A stretch of 64,000 bases of DNA, from contig CALZFC010000009.1 of NCBI GenBank assembly GCA_945643635.1, positions 5,445,001-5,509,000 of the forward strand, read 5' to 3'. This DNA comes from Allodiplogaster sudhausi (Eukaryota; Nematoda; Chromadorea; Rhabditida; Diplogasteridae). A program made the position numbers and the translations under genes. The notes below the pieces were generated by a model. It worked only from the letters and a program-made list of their open reading frames with translations, was not told where the DNA came from and made no database searches. Positions 12,501-25,886 of this stretch are shown piece by piece; the first letter of the stretch is position 1; every line of letters begins with the position of its first letter.

Positions 12501-15500
12501 TGATAAGCTAACAATAAGGAGATATGTTAGTTTTTTTTACCAAACAAAGTGAGAGAAGTTCAAGTTTAGGACATCCCGACAGCCTCGTCCGAGGAGCTGT
12601 CCTTCATTGGACGAGTGGTGGATGGCGACGAGCGGCGCGGTGTCGGTCCATCGTCGCTCCGTCCGCTGCCAACGGAGATTGAGGTGTTTGGAAGGTTGGA
12701 AGCAGTCGCAAGAGAATGGGTAGTTGTTGGTCATGAACGACGGTTATGACTGAACTGTTAAGATCTCTGGCATACTTGGACGGAGGCACGCGTTCCGGTC
12801 TGCCCGTCCTGCACGTGTGCACCCTGAATGGAAGGGAATGCCGCGCTCTTCTGGACTCTGTAAAGCGCTTCCATTTCTCGAAAAAAAATGCACATCTGAA
12901 TCTAGAAAAAGGTCACGTAATGTAGAATAAAATGAAATCGATCTCCTCCAGGGCGTGCACTCCTTCACTCGCCTGCAATCTCTTCCGATTGGCTCCTCTC
13001 TCTTCTTCTCTGCTCCCTCCGGTATCTACGTGCTCTCTTCACCCGACTCTGCGCCTCTCTCCCTCGTCTCCCTTCCCAACACTCGGTTCTTATTCGCGCC
13101 GCTCTCCAAGAAGACGATGTTAATGGCAAAGATGGATGACTACGGGTGAGTCCTATTCCTGTGAAGTCTGACGGAGAGATTTTGTAGAGAGCAAAATGGG
13201 GCGCAAAAGAGAAGTTGCGGGGCGAAGGTCTTGGAATATTCGCTCCTGACGTGCAATTATTTCATTAAAGTTGTTCAATAAAGATTAACATCGCAAATTC
13301 AGAAGCTCCTCGGTGACCCTTGGTGAGAACGAGCTGATCTTCAACGGAGTGGAGAGAACATCCGCCCTTGATGTCTACGGAAGCGAGCCGGAGCTTCGCG
13401 AGATGGGGGCGCTGTGTAGCCACCTTTCCTGCTCGCATATCTGCAGGTATTCAAATTTATTATTTCTGCAAGGTTGCTGTTGCCTCAGTTAACTGTCAAG
13501 TACTTCATATTTCGTAACTCTTAAATACAATACTCTAGTTTGAATCTCTAATTAACACAGCCTTCATTACAGTGTCGTGCCGGGGGAAGAGGCCGAGTGT
13601 CTATGTCCACTTGGACACGATATTCTCTTCAATGCGTTAGTTACATGTTCCCTACATTTCTTCTTATCTCGATCTCTCTTTCCATCTTTCTTCTCGCTCA
13701 TGGTCACTTAAATCTAGAACAACGTGGACTTTGCACCATGCAGGCCCCAAACATGCGTGAAGAATGTGACGTGCGAGGCGTGGGAGTATCGATGTGGCGA
13801 TCAGCGAACTTGCATTCATGAAGGGCAGAAGTGTGACAGGTTCAGCTGCCTTTTTAACAAATTTATGCTTTTTCCTATAGTTACGAGCGGATTGCTTGGC
13901 CAATTTCTTGAAGTCTTCTTTGGATATTATAGACGTCTTGACTGCCCGGACGGCAGCGACGAATCAGTCGATGCATGCGGAACGATCTCCCCTCGTGTCT
14001 GGCAATGCTTTGACCGCCTTCTCGTCATCGATCGATACTTGGTTATTTTCACTCATCGTTATTGTCCTTCATTATGCGCTTTCTCTCTCTCTCTCTCTCG
14101 CCTCTCGCACTCGCTCATTGTTGAGACATTTCGTGCATTGTTAGTAGTATCACTTTCAAATCATCAATTCCAGGTATGTGACGGAGTTCCTGACTGCGCG
14201 GATGGCTCAGACGAACGAGGCTGTAGATGCTTATCTCCCGTGCAGGTGCAATATCTGTTATATTTTAACAAACAAAATTGTCAGAGATGAGCAGACACAG
14301 AGAGAGAGAGAGCGAGAGAGGAGAGAAATAAAAAGGATTGAATGAAGTTTCTTTTCTGTTGAGGAGATGGACTGCGCCAACTGGGGCCGTCTGATGCACG
14401 CGGAGTGCGTGGAGCGACGCCATCGATGTGACCGGACGGTGGACTGCGCGAATGGAGCCGATGAGGACGAGAGGGTTCGATTTCATTTACTTCTTATTTT
14501 GTTTTCCATTCTTTGTTCATTATCATGCCTAATTACATTCTACTATCTATAGTCTCAAAAGTAATGAATTCAATTAGAAATCAGCTCATGAATGGGATAT
14601 GCAATGCTTCTTTGGTATAGCTATGCGAAGAGTTCCCTCCGAACTCGCTGCTGCTGTCCGGCCGCTCTTCCCGTCATTGGCTGTACATCGCCCTGACCGT
14701 CGTGGCCGTCGCCCTCCTCCTTCCCCTCGTTGTCTTCGCGTGCACGCGTCTCCACAGCTCATCCCCCTCCACAACCACTGCCAGTAATCGACTCGGCAGC
14801 AACGGCAGACAGTCCGTGCTTGTTTTGTTGTTGACAGATCAAACACCGAAATAATCACATATGCTACTTACAGCTACCAAATCAACATGAACACAGAGGC
14901 GAGCATTCTGTTACCACATGAAGATGTTCAACGGGAATTTGAGGTGCGCCGGATTTTTAAAGAAATATTTTCCAATTTTTTTTTCGTTGCTTTTTTTTAA
15001 ATCTAAAGTTCTTTAAGCATTTGCTTTCTCTCCATCGCTTAATATCTCCTTACCGTCATTCAGATGACAGTTCGGACCTACTCGGTAGTTGAATCCTCTA
15101 CAACATATCCTGAGCTGCCACCACCAATCCAGTCTTCCGGTTGTCCCTCATCCACGGAGAGAGTCTCCGCCCTCTCCCTTGGTTGCAACCGCCGAGCTCC
15201 CTTCCACTCGACTCCTCGACTCTCCTCTCACAAACCGCGGCCTCCGTCCGTCGTAGACATCCCCCTTAGCCGCTTCTATGCACCGCCGCCTTCAGCAGCC
15301 AGGTTAAGTGCTTGCGTCACTTTCAATCCCCTTACGTCAATTTTTTGGAAACTTTTAATAGCATTATCATTTTCCTCTTTCAGTTTATCCACTTATGGTA
15401 TTGTCCTCCCTGCCGCGACAATTGAAAAGTCGAACACGCTCCGCTCAACGAGACATCCACATCGTTCTTCGTCACGTAACCACGACACGGATATCGTTTC

Positions 15501-15923
15501 GCGGACACCGCCGCCATCGTACTCCCAGGTTATACTGTAGCCGCTCGGCCGCCTAACGGATTTTCGATTAGCGCTTCAGGCTATTGAAAAATATTACTGC
15601 AATTAATGGTATTTATTTCGTCAAAAGTACATGTCTCCCAGAGCACGACATTACGACGTCATATTGGATCGGGTGTAGGACAGGCCTCTCCACGAACGTG
15701 GGCAGTCCGGCCGACGCCTGCTCGAAGCAGCTCGAGTTCATCAGAAGCCGAGGACGACATCCCCAAGGCTGCCGCTGCCCGCAGCAATCGTCGCATCCGC
15801 CCTCCCGCCCCGCATCCCTCTCCTCCTTCCTCATCCTCCTCTTCCTCTTCTCTCTCCTCACATCCCAGTGACCAGCAACTCTCAGGCAGTCGAAAGGTTG
15901 CTGAAACACATCTAATCATATAG
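6539..15923 (+). CDS. LRP5/6: LRP5/6/Arrow-type Wnt co-receptor
   Basis: About 38 exons and about 1,800 aa. Exons: 6539-6581, 6718-6875, 6986-7120, 7249-7415, 7572-7656, 7725-7811, 7922-8017, 8104-8245, 8513-8664, 8788-8871, 8916-9019, 9110-9239, 9427-9600, 9697-9880, 9971-10039, 10106-10256, 10362-10575, 10666-10829, 10902-11070, 11173-11326, 11412-11609, 11681-11830, 11959-12050, 12120-12458, 12570-12694, 12763-12859, 12952-13145, 13303-13446, 13573-13635, 13744-13839, 13933-14041, 14174-14245, 14364-14474, 14621-about 14812, 14838-14943, 15064-15302, 15384-15528, 15642-15923. Order: signal peptide [14 protein letters not shown]; then four YWTD propellers, each closed by an EGF module (residues about 305-355, 640-672, 955-1003, 1320-1360); three LDLa modules; a TM helix ([16 protein letters not shown]); a Ser/Pro tail with [19 protein letters not shown] and PPPSYSQ. 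Four propeller-EGF units plus three LDLa is the LRP5/6 plan. These receptors bind Wnt with Frizzled, and phosphorylated PPPSPxS motifs recruit Axin; here the motifs are only approximate. Uncertain: the donor of exon 2 (6875 or 6895), the link at 14.74-14.84 kb and the last few codons. Confidence 0.88.
10830..10901 (+). other. GC-AG intron in the LRP5/6-type gene
   Basis: The exon must end at 10829 (TTTATTG|GCAAGC) so that the next exon (10902) completes Trp and restores the propeller motif IYWTNTELG. No GT donor in the region gives the needed phase 2. Confidence 0.8.
14740..14854 (+). other. alternative C-terminal splice region of the LRP5/6-type receptor
   Basis: Reading on from the TM exon gives a basic stop-transfer (CTRLHSSS) and then ends at TAA 14852-14854 (...LLLTDQTPK). 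The downstream tail exon 14838-14943 ([13 protein letters not shown]) is in a different frame and needs a phase-2 donor. Two exist: 14739|14740 (98-nt intron, removes the basic segment) and a donor ten codons before the stop that would need a 26-nt intron. The acceptor at 14837 (TTGTTGTTGACAG) is strong. A short-tailed isoform is therefore possible; a sequence indel is the alternative. Confidence 0.5.
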
Positions 15924-17067
15924 TTCCTTGCATCCATTTTCTCTAGCCTCATTACTAACCTTCTAGCCGAAAAGATGTATCAGATTGGCATTGACAGTAC
16001 AAAAATAGAGCTGCATTACAGCGTGTTGTTGTAGAGCAAACGGGATATTTACCCCGGAAGCATTCACGCATCGCACCTCCTGGTCATATCAAATCTTCTC
16101 ACTCTCTTACTTTTCGTTGTTTTAATTGTTATCTCTTATGTAGCATACCGATATCAGACCGCAAGTCTTCCAATTTCCACGGGAAATTGACGTATCATTT
16201 CATTTAGCGCTAGTTCTTTTATCAAAAGAAGAATCGTGTTAGACATATTGTATCCTCACCATTTCTGCATCACATTCTCGTTTTGTTACTATTGTAAGTA
16301 GTCATCGATATTTGTACATATACAGAAAACGGTTAACTTGCACGCTTTATCACTATCTCAGTCTTGTTTTGTTGCTCAGTTGCACTTGCCTGCTCTATGG
16401 AGGTTGTCCATGCTGAACTTGTGTGCCAACGTTGTATCCCTTCCAACCATGACAATTTCCGTTTGTTACGCGTCATCGTTTCCTTCTTGCCTCTGTTTAG
16501 ATCTGCTTTGGAATGAAAAGCTGCCTATTCTTACTGTGTCGTCGACCACGTCACAGACAACGTCAATCATTGGAGATATACATATGTATGTATGTATGTG
16601 GATATAGCTGGAAAGAATGGCGCAACGCATGGGTAGGATAATATGTACACATAACATATCAATCAACAAATATGTCAATCGAGTAATCTCTTTAGCACAT
16701 CGCAGTTTCGTCGAAGTCAGCATTGAACACCATCTCGAGTCATTTAACAGTAGAAATGGATCCTAACTTGCGTTCTTCTTATTGTGTCAACAGGAGACCG
16801 GACAAAGATTCAGACGAGTTATAATAAGGGGAAGAACATTTTATTCCGAATCGAGATAAGGTGATGAGCGAGAGAAGGGTCCAAGCCGTTAAGGAATGGC
16901 ACGTCTCCTGGCGTGGTTGTGGTTGTTGAGGAGGACGGGAACGAGTTCAGGATCGGGAGGTGGAAAGTAGCTACTCTGAATAAGGCCAGTCGCTCTAGGG
17001 ACTAAACTCGCTTGTGGCGGCGTTACGGGTCATATATGCTGGGCGCGGAGATAGGCCTCGGGCGGAT

Positions 17068-17110
<43 letters not shown>

Positions 17111-19133
17111 GAAGAAAAAAGAAAACCATGGAGGTAGAGACATACAATGTACGTGAAGAGAATTCCCTTTACGGTGCTATCTGCAGCATGTATGTACATA
17201 CCAATGTAGCCGCTTTAATTCTTACTTTTGGAAACGATTTGTACGCCAGGCATCGTCGCTTGCCGAAGCATTTCCACTTTATTCAAAATTGGCTATCCAG
17301 TTCAAAGAATGATCAAATCATGCATATTAATTTTGGTGTCTGCTCTGCGGGACAACAAGCAGCGAGACTCTTGCAGAGCGGGGAAAGGAAGGGACGAGTG
17401 AGAGAGGATGATGCATACACTGGACGGCTTGGGCCATTAGCATAAGATTCCAACATTCCATGCACATTTCATGTGTTACGACAGTGAGATGACGAGGCGC
17501 CGACTTTGCATTTCTTTATGGTCAGCACAGCCAATTCCTCTCTTGGAAGCAAGCAAGGCCATATAAATGCCTTAAAGACGTGGAATATCCACAGCGCATA
17601 TTCTCGAACAATCGTCAATAAAAGAAGCTTATCACAATTCTGTGGAAGTCCATCACTTTCGCGAGAAATGGATTTGATGATGAAAAGTACAAGACGAGAA
17701 AGAATGAATTAACTAGTTCTCCGGAAGCGATCACGTAAGAAGAAAACGGGAAAAATACAGTTAGTATTCTATGATGGCTTAAGGTTATATAATTATGCTA
17801 TTTAAATTACGACAAAGGAAGACATAATTAACGGTCGCTTGAGTAACGAAATAGAGAGAGAGGAGGAGGAAATGGTCCCTGGAAGAGACTTCTCATTGTC
17901 AGTGAGCAGAGAGAAAGTGCGCACTCGTGTCCATCGGGGATAATTGAGAATAGAAAGGATAGGAAGAACGGATGTCACGACGGAAGTAAAGGCGCAGCTT
18001 AAGTGGAAATGTTCCGAGATGGCAAACATTGATCTTCTTGGAATATTACAACACGGAAACGCTGTTACACGGGCCAGAGGAGAATGTATCATCAGCCTAT
18101 ACCGAACTGGAAGAAACAGCCTACTAATTTTGCTTTCAAAAATTTTTGATTGTCTAAAACAATTGGTTATACGAAATTGGTGTGCACTAAGGGGAACGGG
18201 AACAAATCAAACGAAAAGCAAATGCTGCTGATGAAAACCAACCCTAGGACAAGGAGCGAACCGCGCATTTTTGCAGAAATGACGTATCAAAGAAGGAAAG
18301 CGTTGACTCGAGCGGAAGTGGTAAGCGTAGCGAATATTTCTGTCATCGGGGACTGTCAAACATGTCGAGCAAAAGAACATTGGCAGAAGCGAGATATGAA
18401 CAGGGGAGGGGGCTATGTATATCGGGGAGACTGAAGATGAGATGAATGGACAGGAACTTGTTCACACTTGGCTCAGTCAATCCGCTTATACCAACAGAAC
18501 GAAACACGTTAAGTCAGAAGTCAGAAGAAAATTACATATATGCAGGAATAACACAAGACATTGAAAGAATTCTTTGACTTATAAGTACTAGCATGGTCCG
18601 AACAAGGAAAAGTTTGGCAGCCGACAACGGCAGAAACTTCAGGCTAGCATTTGAAGGAGCTGTAAATGGTCATAAATATGTACATGGGGGAAAGCGGGCG
18701 CATAAGCATGCGACTCCAAATATTCTACGAATTAATGGTAATTAAAGGAGGTCCCGACAGTGGTTCCTCGCGACAGAAAAAGAAGTGGCGCTACATCGAA
18801 GGAAGATTCATCGCCGATCGTTCTCTGCAATTCCAGTATAATTTAAAAGTTCTTCGTCTTCTTACTTCTTAAGTTGCAATTCCCTTTAATGACAATATCT
18901 ATACCCATTCTCTCTCAAAAGAAGACCAAGCATTACAAAAGCACACGATGATGGAAGCGATCAGATGTTCTTTGGCATCTGATAGGTGCCCGATTGAATG
19001 GATGCATTTCTATGCCAAGAAGGCGGAGGAGTTGAAGGACCAGCTTATTGTTAGTTAGATTCAAGAAGAAACTAATTGTTCTGCTGAAACAGCAGTAAGC
19101 GCCCACGCTCACTCTTCTCTCTTTCTCTCCCGA

Positions 19134-19140
<7 letters not shown>

Positions 19141-19165
<25 letters not shown>

Positions 19166-19326
19166 CTTCGGAGTTCTTTCAGTTATCCTGCATGGTGGTT
19201 ATGTTTGCTGTTATGGCAAAAACGGCTTGAGCCGACGGTGCGAATCTGCACTGCCTTCCGTTATCACAAACATGAACTGCAGTTGGCAGTGCAGCGAGAC
19301 AGAGAGTGGGATGGAGAGAGAGAGAC

Positions 19327-19373
<47 letters not shown>

Positions 19374-19457
19374 CACGTGGTGCCAGTCTGCCATGTCTGC
19401 TTTTGCAACTCAGCAAACAGAAGAAGCAACAGCATAACTAGGCTCGTTCTCTGAATT

Positions 19458-19488
<31 letters not shown>

Positions 19489-19497
19489 GCTCTCTCT
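19141..19497. repeat. CT-GA-CT tract trio (snap-back arrangement)
   Basis: (CT)n at 19141-19165, (GA)n at 19313-19369 and (CT)n at 19462-19497. The central GA block is complementary to both flanking CT blocks, so single strands could fold back, and each tract can form triplex DNA. Confidence 0.85.
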
Positions 19498-22400
19498 GTG
19501 TGTTCACATAGGGATGGAAAGCTGATGCAACAACCAAACGGCTGTAATCCCATGTGACCGGAAGTGCTCGCCGGTTATGAGGCCTATTTTCATTCTACCT
19601 ATTGTTAGATCATTAACTCTGGCAGCTTATCCCCCAACGAACGACTCTTCTATGATGTCTCTTCTCTCCCTCCATCACTTTTTGTCTCAATGCAGCTTGC
19701 TCTCTCTATTGCCGCTATTTCACCCTCTCTACTTCCCCTGACTCCCACTCTTTCCGTAGCTCTTCTCCATCAATCTGCAATCTGCGACGCCGCTTTCGTT
19801 TCCTTGCACTTTGGAGGCATTGCTTCGGGGTGAAGAACAAGGGAGTATGATTCATTATCAGCAGCTTCCATCTCTACCGTTAAAAATGATACGGAGGACT
19901 AGCATATCATCCTTCGGAGGGAAATAAAAAGAGAGAGAGAGAAAGAATGAGAGAACGAGAGGAGATGTTGTCTGAGAGAAAACTGTACATTGTTCTGGAG
20001 GATCAACATATCAAGATAGCGGGAGTATAGTTGGTGCACTCTATATTGCTCACGCCCTCCTTCCTATTAATATAAAGCTGCTTTAGCGTCCCAGAAGATA
20101 ATTTAGTTGGGAAAGAAAAAGACTATAAATGACAGAGATAAAAAACAGGGTTGAAAATAGATGAGAAATATCCTGCCTCCTGAGAAGGCGAGGGATTTGT
20201 CTACGAGGCCAGCTGGTCGCCACAACAAACAGATCTCGAGTTGCGAGTAATGCATGGAAAACGTCTCTCCCTCTCTCTCTCTCCCTCTCTTATCTATCTC
20301 TCGCTCTCTCCCTATCCCCTTCTAGTCTCTCTTCTGCTCTTGTGTCTAAGTCATCTCTCGTAACCTTCCATCCGTTCCGTCACCATCTCCTATCCTACAT
20401 GAAATGGCAATCCGACTGTTCGACCGTCGTCCAGGAGTGAAGAAAGAGGCTATGAGGTACTGGCCTGTTTACTCCGTGGGTTGTAAGGAAGCGGATAAGA
20501 GAGAGGAGCAAACGAAAGAAGGGAAGAGATCGGGAAGGGGCCAAGAGGCGCCCGTCTTCACGGCGCCGTCAATTGCGTCGGCTGACTAGCCGGTGGGAGG
20601 TGGACTGCAATCACTTCTCATCACTCATTCACTCACGGTTGATCGACACCCTTAGTCACTGATGCGGGCTGAACGGGAACGATCAGACTCGACAGGAAAT
20701 AGTATAAACGTATGAAATCTTTTGTAAACAAGCAGCCGAATGTTTTCATGGAAACGTGCGAGACTTACAGACTTGTTTAATCTGTTTTTGAACCCCTCCC
20801 TCGAAACAACGTTGAGCAGGCGGCCGACCACCTGCTGCTCAGCCATTGCAAGGACCTATTGGAATGGAAGGCAGCAGAGAGCAAGGCATTTTCAGTCGCG
20901 TGGAAACCTCGAATAGGTCATGTCTCTGCAGAGAGAAGACAGCCGCCTTCTCTGTCATGGTGTTGTCAAGTTGTCCCCTTCTCTCCATGCCGGTCTCCCT
21001 GCATGTCAGAACAGGTCAGACTGGGCTGGCTGTGTTCGAAAGCCAAACGTTCCGCCACCATCGCCAGCACTGGTCGGGCGGACCTTTGGCCTTTAGCATT
21101 TCCTCTACCGATCGACTACCTTTCGGTCTCTGTCTCTCTCTCTCTTTCCCACTCTCTCTTTCGCTCGCTTTTCCTTTCTTTCTCTCACTCATTCCCCTCT
21201 CTTGCTCTCTTTCAACCAACACATTCTTACTTCCGCAAGAGAGAGTCTGATCAATCGTCAACTCTACGTGTACGCTTCTCATATCACTCTCTATCTAGCT
21301 CGCCTTCTCGATACACTTTCTCCCACTCTTCTGAAATTTCTGTAATCATCCCCTTTTTTATTACCACCAAGCCCTCCAGTTGCAATCAATTAGCACTCTC
21401 TTTTTTCTCTCTCTTTCGTCCATATTGCACTGATTCACTGCGTCGGCCTTTTGATTGAATGGAATTTTTGACGAGAGGAGTAGCAAAGCAAAATTCATCT
21501 GAAGGACTGCAATCTTTCTTCCTTCCCATCTCGTTCTTCCCACTCATCGCCTCTCGGCTCACTCTCCCATCTCTGCACTTCTTGGTATGATTACGAAATC
21601 CATTCTTTCACGAACTATCTAACGAAAATCCCCTTGTACATGCATACGTCTTGCAAAGGGCCCAAGACAGTACGGAATAGAGGAAGAGTAAGCGAGAAAG
21701 AGAGATAGACGGCGAGAAGGATGAAGGAGAAAGATAGAGAAAGAGTCATTTTCATACTCTATATAAATAGCTCCTACACACACCACACTAAAAGGCCATA
21801 GAAGAGAACAACAATTTGAATCGGACGACAAAGAATCGCCGAATAAAAGGGTATAACTTTATTTCCGAAGTAAATCCCGACATGTGCATACGCACTCTTG
21901 TTTACCAAAGGATACGCTGATTTCTGTTATATCGCTTGCTAGCAATGGGAATCTCAACTCTCTTGGGAAGTAGAGTCTGACTAAGAATTCGGCATACTTT
22001 TGCTGATGTTGAACAATTCTTGACTTCCCTTTTCGCGCCACCAACATTCCATTTTTTTCTCTTTTTGGTAAACAGGAGCTTGGACCATTACCAAAGCAAA
22101 CCATGCATCGAATGAACGAAGACCTGAGTCATCATCATCTTTTGTACAATGCGGCCTGTTACTGTTGAAAACTGGCAGGACAAAGAAAGAAGTTGTGCTG
22201 AGCGCAACTCCACGGGATGTTAGAACACGGCGCGCAGGTGTGGTCCCCTTTTCAAAATGCGAAACGTCGGATGGAAGGCGCACTATAAAAATCAACCGTC
22301 TTGCGTCTTACCGCTTTTCATGCGTGTTCATGCGTGTTTTTTCTTGCGTGTTTTGACACTTCTAACACATCTCGCCCTGGCAAGTTGCCAGTTTGAGCGC

Positions 22401-23138
22401 GACTTAAATCCAACTCTCTACGTCTCTGCCACTTGGTCAGAGTGCAGACAGTGGGAGTAAGCTGTCAACCGGTGCCATCTTTGCATAGCGAGTGCGTCCG
22501 GAAAAATGCATGGGCTGAACACCCGTGCAACTCGTTATGTCACACCGAATCATAAACTATAACACTCTCTAGTTGCTTCCTCTGGCACTATGCAAATGTA
22601 TGTGCTGCAGAGAAACGAACACGGATCTCGCGTTGTGCGCTATGCAAAATGCACCCGGTCAATTATTAGAAAGATATAAGTAGACGCAAAGATAGAAAAT
22701 GATGATTAAGAAAAGAACAATAGATGAAGAGAAAGAGAAGGAGAGAAGGAAATGCGATGAAGGCAGAGATGGGCACATTTCAGCCATTCTTGCGTCGCTC
22801 GCTGCAAGAACCAGGAATGGGTATTGGAGGACGAAAGAGCACTAGAGGAAGAGAAGATAGAGTGAAAAAGATAGAGAGAGAGAAAAGAGAGCGAGAGAGA
22901 GAGGCGAAAGGATAATGGAGAGGAAGAGAAAGCGGAAGGGATAGATAGCGAGAAGAAGAAAAGGTGCAAATGCAGGACTGAAGGGTGGCCGAAGCTAATT
23001 TTAATAGGACGATGGCTGATGATGAAGGATGAGCGCGTATTATGACGCGCCTGGTTCCAGCTGAAAGCCTGGAGAGCATCGAACTAAAGGGTCAACAGAT
23101 AATACAAAAAAAACCACGATAAGGGGACTTGGGAGACC

Positions 23139-23142
<4 letters not shown>

Positions 23143-23197
<55 letters not shown>
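23143..23197. repeat. (GA)n microsatellite
   Basis: About 55 bases of GA dinucleotides with one GAAA interruption. Confidence 0.95.
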
Positions 23198-23805
23198 ACA
23201 GAAGACGACGAGGAAGAGAGAATGATCCCAATCAACAGAGCAGAATGGTCAGTGTCTCGAGGAAAACAAACGGAGACGGGCACTTTGATTGATAAGCAGT
23301 CGGAAGGTCTTTTATCCATACTACAGACATCTCTCTCAGTATCAAAGACATTGTCGTCGCTGTTCTCTCTCTCTCTCTCTCACTTTCCCTCTCTCTCTCT
23401 CTTTTTCCCCTCTCTTTTTTTCTTTCTCTCTCGCTTTCACTTTCTCTCTCTCACTCTCTTTCGCCCTTTTTCTTTAAATGTCCATTTCTCCTTTCCAATG
23501 AGCACGTAGATATTTGAAGAAGTTGAAAATGGGCACAAGGGCCATGGAAGGGAAGTAAAAGCGCATTCTAACAACGATGACAATTGGAATTGATTCGTCA
23601 TTTGGATGGAGAGCGGCAAATGGGAAACGCATTTCTTTTTCATTCAAAACTCATCCATCCCGCAAGAGCCAGCAACTCAACGCCTTCATAAGATATGAGT
23701 GAAAAAATGGCCTTTAAAAAACTTGATAGAGCCTAGCGCTAAAAGTGAACGGAACACAGACGCAGAAGAGACAGCGAGAGAGAGAGACATGAGAGAGAAG
23801 CTAAC

Positions 23806-24858
23806 CTAGTTACGCGAGTCCTTCCGCGGAGTGATTCGATCCCTTCCTGGCGAGACGTTGCCATCGCTGCCCGAGACAAGGCTCGAGCGGCCGCTACTGA
23901 TCTGCTCGGTTGCTGGAGCTGAAAGGGCACGGGTACTTGGCGGTAGAACTCAAGGAGACAGTCTCTCTTTCATGGATAAGTGAGTGGGATGGAACGAACG
24001 CGTTGCCTGCTGCGGCTGCTTGGCAGTGGCACTACAACTCGAGCCGGGTCGACTCGGGCTGTCTCCGCTGTCTCGGCTGCTCGGCCCCGCGTCGTCGCTG
24101 CTGTCATCTCTTGACTTGCTCCTCCCGAACATGTTACTGACCCACTTGATGACCGAGTTCTTCTTCTTCTTCTTGGTCGGCGATGCCTGCTCACCTGGCG
24201 ACTCTCCGGCCAGCAACGACATGGCGGGCGCCGACGCCGCGATGCCGGCTCTCGGCTTCTGCTTACCGCTGCCAAACTCCACCCCCTCGACGATCGGATC
24301 GAGTGTGATCTGCAGGCAGAGACGGGATTCTCCGGAACGTCCCCCACCCTCTCCAACCTTCCTCGACGCCGTTGCCTTGGGTGGTGAGCCGGCAGTTGCT
24401 GCTAGCGGGAGGCTGCCAACGGATTTACTGGTCTTTGGCGCGACTCCGGACGCGGACGCAGCGCGGCCGCTGGAGACGCGTTGCGGCTGGGAGCGCCCGG
24501 CCGACTGCACCTGCATGCAATTTGCGATCACTCTTTCTTTATTCGGTCTCCTCTTATTTTCTAATCTGTTTTGCCTCACGATCTATGTCATGCCAAGAGT
24601 GAGAAGAAAGAATGACTATGTGGAAAATAAGGCAGAGGGAGGAGAGAGAGAGAGAGAGAGAGATGAAGAACGATTACGAAAGAAAAAGTTTTGGGGAAGA
24701 AGAGAAAAAGTATTCATTAGCAAAAATTTTGACTCCTAAAACGATGTCGTCAGAATTTTGATGCAGAAAGAGAAGAAGACGAGATGACGAGAGCATAGTG
24801 GAGAGAGAAATGTGTGTAAGGGCTCTCTCCGTCACTGCTCGCTCTACACCCCTTGCAG

Positions 24859-24924
<66 letters not shown>

Positions 24925-25407
24925 CTCTCTTCCTGCTTGTTTGCTCAGCCCCACTCCTCTGCAACGGTTCTCGCGAATGAAAATGTTCGGTATCGCTCGG
25001 ATGAGATTGCAGGAATGAAGAGACAAGAAGCGGCAGGCTGCAGCTACTTTCCACTCTCTCCCCCCACCCTCTTCTTCTCTCTCGAAAGACCACGTGGCAC
25101 TCTCCTGGTGACTTGGCGGCATCCTTCCACCGAGCAGTTACACGGCCGACCCTTTCTCAAGCACTCTACTCTCTCTACTCTCGTCCTTCTCTCTCTCAGT
25201 CTCTCACTCTCTCTCAGTCTCAGTCTCTCTCTCTCTCTTTCTCTCTCTCTCTTACTCTTCCTATCTCTCTCAGCCCAAAGTTCTCTCTCTCTCTCTTCTC
25301 CGCCTCCGCCAAACGAGCCTCCTTCTCTAGCCACATGATGGCCAGCTGCTGCCACTCGAATAGCAGCAACACGGAGAAACCGGCCATGCCGTCAATCACA
25401 GTTTGCC

Positions 25408-25447
<40 letters not shown>

Positions 25448-25833
25448 CTCTCTCTCTTTTTAACTCCCTGACTATCTCTCTCTTCGTCTCTCTCTTTCTT
25501 CCTCTGTCACTATCTCTCTCTTTCTTCCTCTCTCACTATCTCTCTCCCTCTCGTCGCATTCGGTCTCTCTTTCTCACTTCTATCCCTCTCTTCAAGTTGG
25601 TATGCCACGTGGCCCCCGGCCTTCGCGCAACCCGGCAAGCCCATGCCGAGCGGTCGTGCTGCGGAGGCCAAGGGTCGCCAATGCCTGGCATAAGTATCGC
25701 GGTTAGCCGCATAAGCCCTCTCCTCTGCGCCAGAGGCGACAATGAATCAGGCACTCTGAATGAGAGAAACAGAAAGGGCGAGAGTGTGTGTGAGAGAGAG
25801 AGAGAGGGCGCGCGCGCACTGTGCGAGAGAGAG

Positions 25834-25886
<53 letters not shown>

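Larger units (their letters stand above)
15924..23805. other. long intergenic region rich in GA/CT tracts
   Basis: I find no gene here that I can support. Main purine or pyrimidine tracts: 17072-17113 (GA), 19141-19165 (CT), 19313-19369 (GA), 19462-19497 (CT), about 20265-20335 (CT), 21135-21210 (CT-rich), 22855-22910 (GA), 23143-23197 (GA) and 23365-23460 (CT). The longest frames (for example 20846-21458 +) owe their length to the pyrimidine tracts. Unrecognised small exons of flanking genes cannot be excluded. Confidence 0.45.

Noticed and set aside
20846..21458. Plus-strand frames of 134 and 199 aa
   Set aside because: Length comes from a pyrimidine-rich stretch; two overlapping frames are equally open and neither has motifs.
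23984..24739. Plus-strand frame of 251 aa
   Set aside because: Antisense shadow of the phased exon 24510-24000, then runs into a GA tract.
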